A stretch of 39,622 nt of DNA from Gammaproteobacteria bacterium (GCA_018677555.1 JAHHOT010000016.1:1-39622); one strand, 5' to 3'. Positions 8,749 through 18,275 are shown, counted from the first letter of the stretch. Numbers and translations: made by a program. Notes: generated by a model from the sequence alone, not told the origin.

Positions 8749-10848
8749 TTATCGGGTGCCGATAGCCTCAAGGGTCGTCGGGGCAACGTCGATTGTCTCC
8801 TGCAGCACGACTTCCGGTTCATGCACGTAATGGCCCTGCATATAGTGAACGCCCAGCTGAAACAGCACGGCCATTGCGTTGGCGTTTTCGACTCGTTCGG
8901 CGATGGTTTCGATTCTGCGCTGCTCAGCGGCCTGGCAAACAGTGCGCACGCTGTCCTGCATATTCGTGTCCGTGGTCAGGGAATGCATCAGTTCCCCGTT
9001 GATCTTGATGTAGTCGGGCTTCAGGATATCGAGTATCTGCAAGCGGTTCTGATCGACGCCGTAATGTTCGATTGCGAACGCAACGCCGATATCACGTAGT
9101 CGATCCGCCGTAAATTTAGTTTGTTTGATAAATTTTGCCGCATCCTGTTCGGGGATTTGCAGGCACATGCGGGTCGGCTCGAATGTCTGCCGGGCGAACT
9201 CCTGCTTCATCCAGTCCGTGAGTGACGGGTCCTGTATGGACTGGCGCGACAGTCGTACGAATACCCGGTCGGCGGAATTATTGTCACAAAATCTTGCGGA
9301 GGCCGTGATGATCCACCGGTCCAGGGTTTTCATCAGGTTGTTTCTTTCCGCGGCTGGCAGAAATTCGGATGGCAGCACCGCGTTATTCTGTTCGTCGATC
9401 ATACGCACAAGCATGTCGCACATTTCGATCGAGTCATTGCGCAAGCCGGCAATCGGGAGTTGTGCAAGCCGGAAGCGGTTCTCCATCAACGCTGCCTTGA
9501 TGCGCTTGACCCAGATCTTGTCGTACCTGCGCATGCGCGTGTCCACGTCCGTCGACTCTTCGAGAACTGCGGTATTTCCGCCTTTCTTTTTTCCCTGCTG
9601 GTGTGCGTTGGCTGCAGCCGTAACCAGTTCGTCCAGGCTGGAGTAGGCGCCGCTGACTCCGCACACACCAACGGTGCAGGTAACGGCAAGTTCCTGCTGG
9701 CCGATCCGGAATGTGAGGCCGTTAACGTAGTCCACGAGTTGCTGAGCCCATACCTTGCCGTCACGATCGCTGCCGCGCTCCAGCAGCGCCATGATGACCG
9801 TGCCCTCGAAACGGCCCGCCACGTCGCGCGGGTGCAGGCGCTTGCGGATCTCCTCAGCCAGTAATGCGATTACGTCTTCACTGGCAACTACGCCGACCTT
9901 GTTCTTGACTTCGGAGAAGTCATCGATCTTGATGAACGTCAGAACGTGAGTACCGGACTTCGGTTTTCGCTTCAGCCGTTTAACCATGCGCTCAAGAAAC
10001 TGTGTGCGATGAAATAAAAGTGTCGTTGGATCGCGCTTGAGTGCGTCGTGCACGAGCTTGGTTGGCTCTTCGGTTTTTCTCTTTGGCTTACCGATTTTGA
10101 TTTGAACGCAATCGCTGCCGTCATGCTCGGTGAGCTGAAACTCCAGCTCCAGCGATTGCGCCTGGCCATGGGTGCTGCGTGGTTTGACCGCGAGCTTTTC
10201 CCCGCGTCGCCATTTTCCTTTGCTGGTTGCGACAATGGCCCCTTTTATTGCGGCGTGGCTTTCAGCTTCGAAGTTATCCATGATCGGAAGGCCGACGAAA
10301 TCGCTGCGCTTGCGGGCCTCGAACAGTTTCAACCATGACTCGTTGATTTCGGCGACGATACCCTCCTGTACGAGCGCAATTGCAAACGTCGAGCCCTGCA
10401 TGAAGTCCTGGAGTTGCCGCCGATAAACGGTGGCTGAATTGAGAGTTGAGTTGAGTGCTTTTTCCACGCGGAATGCGCGCAGTTCTCGCAGCACGACGGC
10501 ACGCAGGCGGGAACGATTTTGCAGGGACACGAGATCGACCGCGCCGTCGCGCATGACGGACTGTATCGCGGCCTCGCTGACCTTGCTGGAGTAAACGATT
10601 ATCGGCAGTTCCGGCAGGAATGCGTCTTTCTGTTTGACGATCTGACGGACAGAATCGCAGTATCCGCCACCGTTCAGCAGGATGAGTTCGATCGACCCCG
10701 AATGAAGTGCATCGGCGAATTGCTGTGGATTCGCGATCCACTGGCAGTGGGCGGCTTGTCCGGCGTCTCGCAACGTACCATTGATGACTTCGACGTCGTC
10801 CTGGTTACGCGTCAGGACCGCGATCGAAATTCCCTGGTGTTCAGTCAA
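8749..10848 (-). CDS. FimX-like degenerate REC-PAS-GGDEF-EAL protein
   Basis: A 699-residue cytoplasmic protein with the length and domain order of FimX, the type IV pilus c-di-GMP effector. Residues 1-125 form a receiver-like fold without the acidic pair or acceptor Asp (ILLNGGG at the acceptor site). Residues about 145-260 are PAS-like. In the GGDEF-like domain (about 283-440) the signature reads RFEGTVIMALL, so GGDEF is lost. In the EAL-like domain (about 455-690) the EAL position reads DMLVR, DDFG is EHYG, KID is KIN and AEGVE is AERVE. Both catalytic activities are therefore probably absent, leaving a binding or effector role. The start is TTG with AAGGA seven bases upstream; no in-frame ATG fits better. 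Next to a fimV-like gene, pilus or polarity control is likely. The fold is secure; orthology with FimX is inferred. Confidence 0.8.
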   Translation of the reverse strand: MTEHQGISIAVLTRNQDDVEVINGTLRDAGQAAHCQWIANPQQFADALHSGSIELILLNGGGYCDSVRQIVKQKDAFLPELPIIVYSSKVSEAAIQSVMRDGAVDLVSLQNRSRLRAVVLRELRAFRVEKALNSTLNSATVYRRQLQDFMQGSTFAIALVQEGIVAEINESWLKLFEARKRSDFVGLPIMDNFEAESHAAIKGAIVATSKGKWRRGEKLAVKPRSTHGQAQSLELEFQLTEHDGSDCVQIKIGKPKRKTEEPTKLVHDALKRDPTTLLFHRTQFLERMVKRLKRKPKSGTHVLTFIKIDDFSEVKNKVGVVASEDVIALLAEEIRKRLHPRDVAGRFEGTVIMALLERGSDRDGKVWAQQLVDYVNGLTFRIGQQELAVTCTVGVCGVSGAYSSLDELVTAAANAHQQGKKKGGNTAVLEESTDVDTRMRRYDKIWVKRIKAALMENRFRLAQLPIAGLRNDSIEMCDMLVRMIDEQNNAVLPSEFLPAAERNNLMKTLDRWIITASARFCDNNSADRVFVRLSRQSIQDPSLTDWMKQEFARQTFEPTRMCLQIPEQDAAKFIKQTKFTADRLRDIGVAFAIEHYGVDQNRLQILDILKPDYIKINGELMHSLTTDTNMQDSVRTVCQAAEQRRIETIAERVENANAMAVLFQLGVHYMQGHYVHEPEVVLQETIDVAPTTLEAIGTR

Positions 10849-10896
10849 ATCGCTATCCTTGGCATGGTATAGAGCCTGCGATCAGTGCAGGCCCCG

Positions 10897-10902
10897 ATTA
10901 TG
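10897..10902 (-). promoter_or_regulatory. Possible -10 element of the FimX-like gene
   Basis: On the minus strand this reads CATAAT, five of six matches to the sigma-70 -10 consensus, about 50 bases before the TTG start. Only a weak TTGTAT lies upstream, at a short 15-base spacing. The assignment is tentative. Confidence 0.3.
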
Positions 10903-10948
10903 CGAACAGGCAATTTTATACAATGCCTCCAGCCTAGTCCCAGCGAGC

Positions 10949-10963
10949 GTCACAAAACGTGAC
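10949..10963. promoter_or_regulatory. Inverted repeat in the divergent fimX-like/efp region
   Basis: GTCAC-AAAAC-GTGAC, a 5-bp inverted repeat with a 5-base spacer, lies in the 288-base divergent region. It looks operator-like, but the regulator is unknown and a 5-bp arm could occur by chance. The same region also has a 6-bp inverted repeat (GCCTGC/GCAGGC, 10874-10892). Nothing else was recognised apart from the candidate promoters. Confidence 0.3.
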
Positions 10964-11042
10964 CGGCATCAAATTATTGCTGTGCCTGGTCAATAACGCG
11001 GCAAGAGTCAGTGCCCATGCGGCTTTCGGCCATGCGACGGGG

Positions 11043-11072
11043 CTGACGGCCGGGCCTGTCAGCAGGTATGAT
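11043..11072 (+). promoter_or_regulatory. Candidate efp promoter
   Basis: CTGACG (11043-11048) and TATGAT (11067-11072) are separated by 18 bases, giving a sigma-70-like promoter with predicted transcription start near 11079. That leaves a leader of about 58 bases containing AGGAG at 11128-11132 before the efp ATG. Confidence 0.4.
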
Positions 11073-11136
11073 GTTGCCTCCTTACGGCGTGGCTACAGCG
11101 GCGTCGAAGCCGCCGCATGCCCAGCGCAGGAGTCCA

Positions 11137-11703
11137 ATGGCACATTACAGCACTAACGAGTTTCGCTCCGGTTTGCGTCTTCTGATCGATGGCGATCCCT
11201 GCATTATCGTGGAGAATGAATTCGTCAAGCCGGGCAAGGGTCAGGCGTTCAATCGCGTGCGCCTGAAGAATCTGAAAACCGGGCGCACCGTCGAGAAGAC
11301 GTTCAAGTCCGGCGAAAGCGTCGAAGCGGCAGATGTCATGGACACCGAGATGCAGTATCTATACAGCGATGGGGAATTCTGGCATTTCATGACGCCGGAT
11401 ACCTTCGAGCAGTATGCCGCTGACGGCAACGCGGTCGGCGAGGCGGCGCAATGGCTGAAGGAACAGGATATGTGTCAGATCACATTGTGGAATGGCACGC
11501 CGCTGATCGTCGAGCCGCCAAATTTCGTCGAGCTGGAAATCGTCGAGACCGACCCGGGCGTGCGCGGTGACACAGCAAGCGGCGGCGTAAAACCGGCATC
11601 CTTGTCAACCGGTGCTGTCGTCAGGGTGCCATTGTTCGTCGAGCAAGGTGAAGTTATCCGCGTCGATACGCGCTCCGGCGAATACGTGTCGCGGGTCAAA
11701 TAA
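11137..11703 (+). CDS. efp: Translation elongation factor P
   Basis: EF-P binds ribosomes stalled at polyproline stretches and promotes peptide-bond formation. The protein is 188 residues, the standard length, starting [15 protein letters not shown]. An upstream in-frame start (11068) would add 23 residues that do not match the family, whereas ATG 11137 has AGGAG at 11128-11132. The tip loop KPGKGQAF places Lys34 at the residue modified by beta-lysylation in EpmA-containing bacteria, and epmA lies about 480 bases downstream on the other strand. Three OB/KOW-like domains are evident and the C-terminus GEYVSRVK is typical. Its 3' end overlaps msrC tail-to-tail by 8 bases. Confidence 0.97.
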   Translation: MAHYSTNEFRSGLRLLIDGDPCIIVENEFVKPGKGQAFNRVRLKNLKTGRTVEKTFKSGESVEAADVMDTEMQYLYSDGEFWHFMTPDTFEQYAADGNAVGEAAQWLKEQDMCQITLWNGTPLIVEPPNFVELEIVETDPGVRGDTASGGVKPASLSTGAVVRVPLFVEQGEVIRVDTRSGEYVSRVK

Positions 11704-12193
11704 AACCCGCGCCCGGATCGAAGTTCTCCAGCGCCGAATCAACGAACGTGTCGCATAGCGACTCTACGCCGGATTGATCGAGGCCGGAGAAGCGGCCGGG
11801 TGTCGGGCTGTCGATATCCAGCACGCCAAGCACCGCACCCGCCACAACCAGCGGCACGACCAGTTCGGATCGTGACGCCGGATCGCAGGCAATATGTCCG
11901 TCAAAGTCATGCACATTATCGACGCGCAGCGTCGTTGCCTGTGCGGCGGCGCTGCCGCAAACGCCCTTGCCGAGGGGAATGCGGACGCAGGCCGGCTTGC
12001 CCTGAAACGGACCGAGCACCAGCTCGTCGCCGCGCAGAACATACACGCCGAGCCAGTTGATATCCGGTAAATCGTCGAACAACAACGCAACAAAATTCGC
12101 CGTGTTTGCCAGGCGGTTCGATTCGCCATCAAGCAAGGCACGCAACTGTCGTTGCAGCATGTCGTAATCAACCTCGCTTCGCTTGTCAGTCAT
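11696..12193 (-). CDS. msrC: Free methionine-(R)-sulfoxide reductase (GAF domain)
   Basis: Reduces free methionine-R-sulfoxide in the cytoplasm. The 165-residue protein is one GAF domain. Cys69, Cys79 and Cys103 have spacings of 10 and 24, the same as the three catalytic or resolving cysteines of E. coli fRMsr (Cys84, Cys94, Cys118). Motifs [23 protein letters not shown], and [16 protein letters not shown] support this. It is the last gene of the operon: its ATG overlaps the epmA stop (ATGACTGA), and its stop overlaps the end of efp on the opposite strand. There is no visible terminator between them. Confidence 0.9.
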   Translation of the reverse strand: MTDKRSEVDYDMLQRQLRALLDGESNRLANTANFVALLFDDLPDINWLGVYVLRGDELVLGPFQGKPACVRIPLGKGVCGSAAAQATTLRVDNVHDFDGHIACDPASRSELVVPLVVAGAVLGVLDIDSPTPGRFSGLDQSGVESLCDTFVDSALENFDPGAGFI

Positions 12194-13187
12194 TGCCTCG
12201 CCCTTCGAACGCGATCGACACGACGTCGCGAATGTGCCGCGCCTGCGTATTGATCATCAACAAGCGATCGAAGCCCACCGCGACGCCGGCGCAGGGCGGC
12301 AAGCCGTGATCCATCGCCGCCAGCAGGTTTTCGTCCAGTGGCCTGGTTTGAGCGTCCGCCAATCGGCGCTGCTCCTGGTCACGCAGAAAGCGCCGCCTTT
12401 GCTCGTCGGCGTCGGTGAGTTCGACGTAGCCGTTCGCCAGTTCAACGGGACCGAAAAACACCTCGAAACGATCGGCAAGTGCGGGATCGTCCGGGCATAG
12501 CCGCGACAATGCAGCCTGGCTCGCCGGATAGTGGTGCAGTACGGTCAATGCGTTGGACGGAAACGCGGCGGCTACGTTGCGTGCCAGGATCAGGTCGAGC
12601 CAGGCGTCGCGGTCATCGCCAATGCTCCGCATCAGCGAATCGTCGGCCTTGGCGATTCGCGCGAGTTCATTTGATTGCGCGTCGCCCGGATCGACACCGG
12701 CGAACCGAAGAAACGCATCGCGGTAACTGATCTGTTGCAACGGCCGCAGCAAATGCCGGTCATCGATGAGCGTGCTGATCAGACCGACCGCATCATCAAT
12801 AATCTGCTGCAGTCCGAAGCCGTGGCGATACCATTCGATCATCGTGAATTCCGGCTGGTGCCTTGCGCCGCGCTCTCCGTCACGAAACACCTTGCCGATT
12901 TCGAAGATATCGGGGTAGCCGGCAGCCAGCAGGCGCTTCATCGGATACTCCGGCGATGTCCGCAGAAACAATGGTCCACCCTCAGCGCATTGCGCACTGA
13001 CGTGCATGCTTTCGAGATGTGGGTCGCTGACAGCGCTTGCCGACAACACAGGCGTCTCTACTTCCAGCACGTCGCAATTCGCGAAGTAATGCCGCGCCGC
13101 GCTGAGCATCCAGGCCCGCGTCCGCGCCGTCGCGTGTCCCGCGCCTGGCTTCCAGCCGTCGCTCGCGTTGATTCCGGACGCGCTCAC
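12186..13187 (-). CDS. epmA: EF-P--(R)-beta-lysine ligase
   Basis: Also called PoxA, GenX or YjeA. This class II lysyl-tRNA-synthetase paralogue attaches (R)-beta-lysine to Lys34 of EF-P. It has no anticodon-binding domain, as expected. Visible class II core motifs are LEVETPVLSASAVSDPHLE, FLRTSPEYPMKRLLAAGYPDIFEIGKVFRDGE, HQPEFTMIEWY and the motif-3 region GVAVGFDRLLMI. The GTG start at 13187 overlaps the psd stop (GTGA) and gives 333 residues, close to the E. coli enzyme. A longer frame reaches 13253 but would run inside psd. The partner aminomutase epmB is not in this window. Confidence 0.93.
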   Translation of the reverse strand: MSASGINASDGWKPGAGHATARTRAWMLSAARHYFANCDVLEVETPVLSASAVSDPHLESMHVSAQCAEGGPLFLRTSPEYPMKRLLAAGYPDIFEIGKVFRDGERGARHQPEFTMIEWYRHGFGLQQIIDDAVGLISTLIDDRHLLRPLQQISYRDAFLRFAGVDPGDAQSNELARIAKADDSLMRSIGDDRDAWLDLILARNVAAAFPSNALTVLHHYPASQAALSRLCPDDPALADRFEVFFGPVELANGYVELTDADEQRRRFLRDQEQRRLADAQTRPLDENLLAAMDHGLPPCAGVAVGFDRLLMINTQARHIRDVVSIAFEGRGND

Positions 13188-14050
13188 GCGAGTTCCCGGC
13201 CAATGGCCTCGCCCATGCGCAGTGTATTGCCGGCAGCCAAACCGGCATCCCACGTTACCCGGTTTCGTGGGAACAGCAGTATTACCGTCGATCCCATATT
13301 AAACCAGCCCAGCAGTTCGCCTTTTTTTATCTGCGCCCGCTGCGCGTCGGGGTCCAGCGTCAGGTCCTGCACGACTCCCCGCCGCACAGGGCGGATTTCA
13401 CCCGTCCAGTTCGTGGTTATGCTGCCAACGTTCAGCGCTCCGACAAACAGCAGCATCATTGGTCCGCGCGCAGTATCGAAATGCATGATCAGCCGTTCAT
13501 TGCGGGCGAAGAGTTCGGGCAACAAAGAGACTGTTGCCACGTTGACACTGAACAGATCACCGGGGACGTAACGTGCCCGTCGCAACTGCGCGTCGACCGG
13601 GCAATGCACCCGGTGATAGTTATGCGGCGCCAGGTAAATAGTAGCGAACTTGCCGCCGTCGTAGGCGGTCGCATCGTCAATGTCGCTGGCGAGCAGGTCG
13701 GCGAGTTCGTAGTAGCGTCCTTTCGCTTGCAACAGCTGTCGTTCCTGTATGTCGCCGGCTGCGCTCACGGTGCCGTCAACCGGGGAAACGACAGCCTCAG
13801 CCGCCACCGGCCGCGACCCCGGTTTCAAAGAGCGCGTGAAAAACGCGTTGAAATCGGCGTAGCCTTCAGGCACCGCGTCCGCAGCCTCGTCCGTATCGAC
13901 TCCGTAAGTTTTTGCGAACGCGCGGATAAGCAGATTCTTGAAGCTGCGCAAGCGGATACGCGTCAGCCGGTAGACGATCGCGGTGATAAAGTGCTTGGGA
14001 AGCATGTACTGCAGCAGCAAAAACGCGCGCGCGCGAACGGCGTCGAGCAT
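13184..14050 (-). CDS. psd: Phosphatidylserine decarboxylase proenzyme
   Basis: Makes phosphatidylethanolamine at the inner membrane. The 288-residue proenzyme self-cleaves at the Gly-Ser bond of the GST motif, here WFNMGSTVILLF (Ser254), to form the pyruvoyl group. The PVDGT motif (Asp92) and APHNYHRVHCP (His143/His146) are the expected triad elements. Its start is 2 bases after the pcuAC stop, and its stop overlaps the GTG of epmA, so it sits in the middle of a coupled operon. Confidence 0.95.
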   Translation of the reverse strand: MLDAVRARAFLLLQYMLPKHFITAIVYRLTRIRLRSFKNLLIRAFAKTYGVDTDEAADAVPEGYADFNAFFTRSLKPGSRPVAAEAVVSPVDGTVSAAGDIQERQLLQAKGRYYELADLLASDIDDATAYDGGKFATIYLAPHNYHRVHCPVDAQLRRARYVPGDLFSVNVATVSLLPELFARNERLIMHFDTARGPMMLLFVGALNVGSITTNWTGEIRPVRRGVVQDLTLDPDAQRAQIKKGELLGWFNMGSTVILLFPRNRVTWDAGLAAGNTLRMGEAIGRELA

Positions 14051-14052
14051 GG

Positions 14053-14502
14053 CTACACCTCGCCGCCAGTTGTTGGCTGTCGCGATGCGAGCGGTGCATT
14101 GATGATTAGCAAACCGCCGCCATTGAAATGCAACTCGAGCGTTACGGTCTGTCCCGGGATCAGGCCTTTTTCGGGTTCCAGCAGCATCAGGTGCAGGCCG
14201 CCACTGGCCAGCGTTACCTGGTCGTTTGCCGGAATGGCCAGCGACTCCAGTCGTGACATGCTCGCTACGCCGTCCACCAGGGAGGTCCGATGGATTTCCA
14301 CCCGGGCGAACTCCGGGCTCGTGAACTTCTCTATGACAATCGGTGCTGTCGAGCTGTTACTGATCGACATGTATGCCGTCGACACCGCCCGGCCCGGCAA
14401 CGGGGCGGTTACCTGCAGGCCCTCTACCAGCAACGCCGGGCCGGGTTCGCTGCAGGCGGCGAGCAGCAGGACCGTGAGCAGACAGGCAGACAGGCACTTC
14501 AT
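14053..14502 (-). CDS. Periplasmic copper chaperone PCu(A)C, lipoprotein
   Basis: A 149-residue DUF461/PCu(A)C protein that carries Cu(I) towards cytochrome c oxidase. The copper-binding signature H-x10-M-x21-H-x-M is exact: His71, Met82, His104, Met106. A lipobox LLAAC (Cys17) indicates a membrane-anchored lipoprotein. The ATG overlaps the stop of the sco1-type gene (ATGA), linking the two copper chaperones. The fold is a single beta-rich domain, and the short C-terminal tail has no metal-binding repeats. Confidence 0.93.
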   Translation of the reverse strand: MKCLSACLLTVLLLAACSEPGPALLVEGLQVTAPLPGRAVSTAYMSISNSSTAPIVIEKFTSPEFARVEIHRTSLVDGVASMSRLESLAIPANDQVTLASGGLHLMLLEPEKGLIPGQTVTLELHFNGGGLLIINAPLASRQPTTGGEV

Positions 14503-15104
14503 CGTTGAGCGATGACGACCGACAGGTCGCGAGCGACCGCTTCGACCGTCAGTGGAGACGCAAGCACGGCGTGCAACTCGGCATCCGGATTGATGAGCAA
14601 TACGGCGGTTGAGTGGCTGACGTTGTAGTTCCCGTCAGTTGCCGGGTCCTTTTGAAAGAAAATTCCAAGGTGACCGGTGAGAACGAGTAGTTGTTCCATG
14701 CTGCCGGTGGCGCCCGCTATACCGCTGCCGAAATAGCTGACGTACTCGGCGAGAATCTCGCCGCTGTCCCGATCCGGATCGACACTTATTAATACGATTC
14801 GTGGCAATGCCGCGGAGTTCTGCTGCCCGGCCAGCTGTGCCCGCGCCATGGCGAGCTTCTGCAGCGTGTTCGGACAAATATCCGGGCAGTGGGTGAATCC
14901 GAAGAACAGCAGCGTCCAGGCGTCGCGCAGCGAATCGCGCGTGAACGCCCTTCCATCGTGCAACACCAGTTCGAAATCGGGCAACGCCCGGGGCTCCGGC
15001 AACAGCGTCGCCGTCACCTGCGGTTGCGACGGGCTGCAGGCCGCGAGGGCGAGAGCGCTGCCCAGCACGACACACAGGATCAGATTTCTGCTGCACGATT
15101 CCAT
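14499..15104 (-). CDS. SCO1/SenC family copper chaperone
   Basis: A 201-residue thioredoxin-fold lipoprotein (lipobox LALAAC, Cys23) that helps assemble the CuA centre of cytochrome c oxidase. The copper site is complete: CPDIC motif (Cys73, Cys77) in [13 protein letters not shown] and the distal His164 in VSHST. It is the first gene of the operon sco1-pcuAC-psd-epmA-msrC. It lies divergent from prmB with 64 bases between starts; TAGAAT (minus strand, 15114-15119) could be a -10 element. Confidence 0.93.
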   Translation of the reverse strand: MESCSRNLILCVVLGSALALAACSPSQPQVTATLLPEPRALPDFELVLHDGRAFTRDSLRDAWTLLFFGFTHCPDICPNTLQKLAMARAQLAGQQNSAALPRIVLISVDPDRDSGEILAEYVSYFGSGIAGATGSMEQLLVLTGHLGIFFQKDPATDGNYNVSHSTAVLLINPDAELHAVLASPLTVEAVARDLSVVIAQR

Positions 15105-15168
15105 CGTCAGGCGATTCTACAGCGATTGCGTGCTAAATTTCGCAGCCTTCAAGCGTCACTGCGCCGTT

Positions 15169-16089
15169 ATGGTCGATCCGGAAAAACACAAGACGAGCAG
15201 CTGCACGGTGGCCGACCTGATTCGTGAAATCAGCAGCCGCTTCGAACGGGCGACGCTGGAATACGGGCACGGCACCGATAACCCGCTGGACGAAGCGGCA
15301 TACCTCGTCTTCGGTGCTCTCGACCTCGATCATTCGCAGGCCGAAATGGCCTATACCAGTGAAGTTGACGAGCAGGATGCCGGGCGCATACGGGCACTTG
15401 CGCGACGCCGCATCGACGAACGTATCCCGGTAGCCTACCTGCTCGGCCGCGCGTGGTTTGCCGGACTCGAGTTTGCGGTCGATTCGCGCGTTCTGGTGCC
15501 TCGCTCACCGATCGCCGAGCTGATCCTGGACGGCTTCAGGCCGTGGTTGCCAGACCGCGAGCCGGCGCGTGTGCTCGATATCGGCACAGGCAGCGGCTGT
15601 ATCGCCATTGCTACGGCACTGCGCTTCCCGCAGGCGCGCGTGGATGCGGTCGATATTTCCGCTGAGGCGTTGTCGGTGGCGCGAACCAATGTCCGGCGGC
15701 ACGGCGTCGAGGACCGTGTGCGGCTCATCGAGTCCGACCTTTTCGCGGGTTTGAGCGACGATCGCTATGACCTCATCGTAAGCAATCCACCGTATGTCGA
15801 TGCGGGCGAGATGGCGGCGCTGGCGGAAGAGTTTCGCCATGAGCCGTCACTCGGCCTGGCGAGCGGGTCCGATGGTCTGGATTCAACCGTAGCGATCCTG
15901 CATGATGCAGCGAAATTCCTGCATCCGGAGGGAATCCTGGTTGTCGAAGTTGGCAACAGCCGGGAGGCGCTGGAGCGGCGGTTTCCGCGGGTGAGTTTTG
16001 TCTGGCCCGAGTTTGCGCTGGGCGGCAGCGGTGTTTTTGTGCTCACCCGCAACGACCTGGTCGCGAATGCGGGGTCGATTCATGTGTAG
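15169..16089 (+). CDS. prmB: 50S ribosomal protein L3 N5-glutamine methyltransferase
   Basis: S-adenosylmethionine-dependent methylation of a glutamine in ribosomal protein L3. The 306-residue protein has the SAM-binding [13 protein letters not shown] (about 136-148) and the NPPY active-site motif (206-209, [11 protein letters not shown]), which marks the PrmB/PrmC/HemK group. Immediate linkage to aroC, as in E. coli, favours PrmB over PrmC. ATG 15169 gives the usual length. An in-frame GTG at 15130 is an alternative; neither has a strong SD. The open frame further upstream to 14848 lies over sco1 and is not coding. Confidence 0.92.
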   Translation: MVDPEKHKTSSCTVADLIREISSRFERATLEYGHGTDNPLDEAAYLVFGALDLDHSQAEMAYTSEVDEQDAGRIRALARRRIDERIPVAYLLGRAWFAGLEFAVDSRVLVPRSPIAELILDGFRPWLPDREPARVLDIGTGSGCIAIATALRFPQARVDAVDISAEALSVARTNVRRHGVEDRVRLIESDLFAGLSDDRYDLIVSNPPYVDAGEMAALAEEFRHEPSLGLASGSDGLDSTVAILHDAAKFLHPEGILVVEVGNSREALERRFPRVSFVWPEFALGGSGVFVLTRNDLVANAGSIHV

Positions 16090-16106
16090 CAGGGCAGATT
16101 GGTGAT

Positions 16107-17201
16107 ATGTCGGGCAACAGCTTCGGGCGCTTATTCGTAGTGACGACTTTTGGCGAGAGCCATGGGCCGGCGCTCGGCTGCGTCGTTGACGGCTGTCCGC
16201 CTGGACTGCCGCTGTCGGCCTCTGACATACAGACCGATCTCGAACGGCGGCGGCCCGGCAAGTCGCGACACACGACGCAACGCAACGAAGCCGACGAAGT
16301 CGAGATTCTTTCCGGCGTATTCGAGGGTCAAACGACGGGTACTCCGATCGGGCTCGTCGTTCGTAACACCGACCAGCGGTCGCGCGACTACGGCGACATC
16401 AAGGATAAGTTCCGCCCGGGGCATGCTGACTACAGCTATCAGCAAAAATACGGGATTCGTGACTATCGCGGTGGCGGACGCGCGTCGGCGCGCGAGACGA
16501 CCATGCGCGTCGCGGCCGGCGCAATCGCAAGAAAATACCTGGCAGAAAGGCTGGGCGTGACCATCCGTGGCTACCTGGCGCAGCTGGGCCCCATTACGCT
16601 TGCGGCCGGGCAGCTCGATGCGACGGACGACAATCCGTTCTTTTGCGCGGATCCGGCGCGGCTGGGGGAACTGGAGTCTTTCATGGACGAGCTGCGTGAA
16701 ACCGGCGATTCGATTGGCGCCAAAATCAGTGTACTGGCGCAAAACGTGCCACCCGGACTCGGCGAGCCGGTGTTCGACAAGCTGGAGGCTGCGCTGGCGC
16801 ATGGCCTCATGAGTATTAACGCGGTCAAGGGTATCGAACTCGGCGCGGGGTTCGCGGCGATAACGCAGCGCGGCAGCGAGCATCGCGACGAGATGTCGCC
16901 GGATGGTTTCGCAAAGAACGATGCGGGCGGCACACTGGGCGGCATTTCGTCAGGGCAGGATATCCTGGCCAGCATTGCCCTGAAGCCGACCTCGAGCATC
17001 TCGGTCCCGGGCCAGACCATCGACAGGGAAGGAAAGAGTGTCGATATCGTAACCGCTGGCCGGCACGACCCTTGCGTCGGGCTGCGGGCCACGCCAATCG
17101 CCGAAGCCATGGTGGCGCTCGTTCTGATGGATCATTATCTGCGGCATCGGGCACAGAATGCGGACGTCGCCGTTTCGACGCCCGCGCTCAAGGGCCGCTA
17201 A
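16107..17201 (+). CDS. aroC: Chorismate synthase
   Basis: Last step of the shikimate pathway: 5-enolpyruvylshikimate-3-phosphate to chorismate, using reduced FMN. The protein has 364 residues. Signatures are [12 protein letters not shown] near the N-terminus, [17 protein letters not shown], the mid-protein [10 protein letters not shown] with [18 protein letters not shown], and the C-terminal [18 protein letters not shown]. It follows prmB after 17 bases and precedes asd. Confidence 0.97.
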   Translation: MSGNSFGRLFVVTTFGESHGPALGCVVDGCPPGLPLSASDIQTDLERRRPGKSRHTTQRNEADEVEILSGVFEGQTTGTPIGLVVRNTDQRSRDYGDIKDKFRPGHADYSYQQKYGIRDYRGGGRASARETTMRVAAGAIARKYLAERLGVTIRGYLAQLGPITLAAGQLDATDDNPFFCADPARLGELESFMDELRETGDSIGAKISVLAQNVPPGLGEPVFDKLEAALAHGLMSINAVKGIELGAGFAAITQRGSEHRDEMSPDGFAKNDAGGTLGGISSGQDILASIALKPTSSISVPGQTIDREGKSVDIVTAGRHDPCVGLRATPIAEAMVALVLMDHYLRHRAQNADVAVSTPALKGR

Positions 17202-17252
17202 CACGCCAGCCGTCGATTTCTTGATGAACAATTACAAAGGTCAGCTGTAAAC

Positions 17253-18275
17253 ATGTCAGACCGATTGAATATCGCGGTCGTCGGCGCCACCGGTGTCGTC
17301 GGCGAGGCAATGCTGCAAATTCTCGCGCAGCGGCGTTTCCCCGTGGGTGACGTGTACGCGCTTGCCAGCGAGCGCTCCGTCGGCAAACGCGTCGAGTTCG
17401 GCAAGCAATCGCTGGTCGTGGAAAATCTGTCCGAATTCGACTTCTCGAAGGTCCGGCTGGGCCTGTTTTCGGCGGGTGCGTCGATATCCGACGAATTTGC
17501 CCCGAAGGCGGCTGCCGCCGGCTGCGTGGTCGTGGACAATACCTCGCGATTCCGTTACGACGAGCAGATCCCGCTGGTCGTACCGGAAGTCAATCCGGAG
17601 CGCATTGCGGATTATCCTGCAGCGGGCATTATCGCGAACCCGAACTGCTCGACCATCCAGATGGTGGTGGCGCTGAAGCCGATACACGATGCTGTCCGCA
17701 TTCGGCGGGTCAATGTCGCTACCTACCAGGCGGTGTCCGGCGCCGGGCGCAGTGCCGTCGAAGAACTCGCGCGCCAGACTGCAATGCTGTTGAATGGCAG
17801 ACCTCTCGAAATTACAGGGCCGCACAAACAAATTGCGTTTAATGCTATCCCGCACATCGACACGTTTCAGGAAAACGGGTATACCCGTGAAGAGATGAAG
17901 ATGGTGTGGGAGACGCACAAGATCATGGGCGACGACACGATCGCCGTGAATCCTACTGCGGTGCGCATTCCCGCGTTTTTCGGGCATTCCGAGGCAATCC
18001 ATATCGAGACCGAGAACAAGATTTCGGCGCAAGAAGTACGCGAATTGTTGCGCAATGCGCCAGGCATCGAGCTGCTCGACGGGCGCGAAACCGGCGCCTA
18101 TCCGACCGCGGTGACGGAAGCCTCAGGCAACGACCCTGTATATGTCGGTCGAGTGCGCGAAGACATCAGTCATGCGCAGGGCATAAACATGTGGGTAGTG
18201 GCGGACAATATTCGTAAGGGTGCGGCGCTAAATAGCGTCCAAATAGCTGAAATATTGGCCAAAAACTATTTATAA
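17253..18275 (+). CDS. asd: Aspartate-semialdehyde dehydrogenase
   Basis: NADPH-dependent reduction of aspartyl phosphate to aspartate semialdehyde, the branch point to lysine/diaminopimelate, threonine and methionine. The 340-residue protein has a Rossmann motif GATGVVGEAM (11-20) and the catalytic cysteine in NPNCST (Cys132). QAVSGAGRSAVEEL and the C-terminal WVVADNIRKGAALN are further family blocks. AAAGG precedes the ATG. It is the first gene of the conserved asd-fimV-truA-accD-folC-dedD-cvpA-purF order. Confidence 0.96.
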   Translation: MSDRLNIAVVGATGVVGEAMLQILAQRRFPVGDVYALASERSVGKRVEFGKQSLVVENLSEFDFSKVRLGLFSAGASISDEFAPKAAAAGCVVVDNTSRFRYDEQIPLVVPEVNPERIADYPAAGIIANPNCSTIQMVVALKPIHDAVRIRRVNVATYQAVSGAGRSAVEELARQTAMLLNGRPLEITGPHKQIAFNAIPHIDTFQENGYTREEMKMVWETHKIMGDDTIAVNPTAVRIPAFFGHSEAIHIETENKISAQEVRELLRNAPGIELLDGRETGAYPTAVTEASGNDPVYVGRVREDISHAQGINMWVVADNIRKGAALNSVQIAEILAKNYL

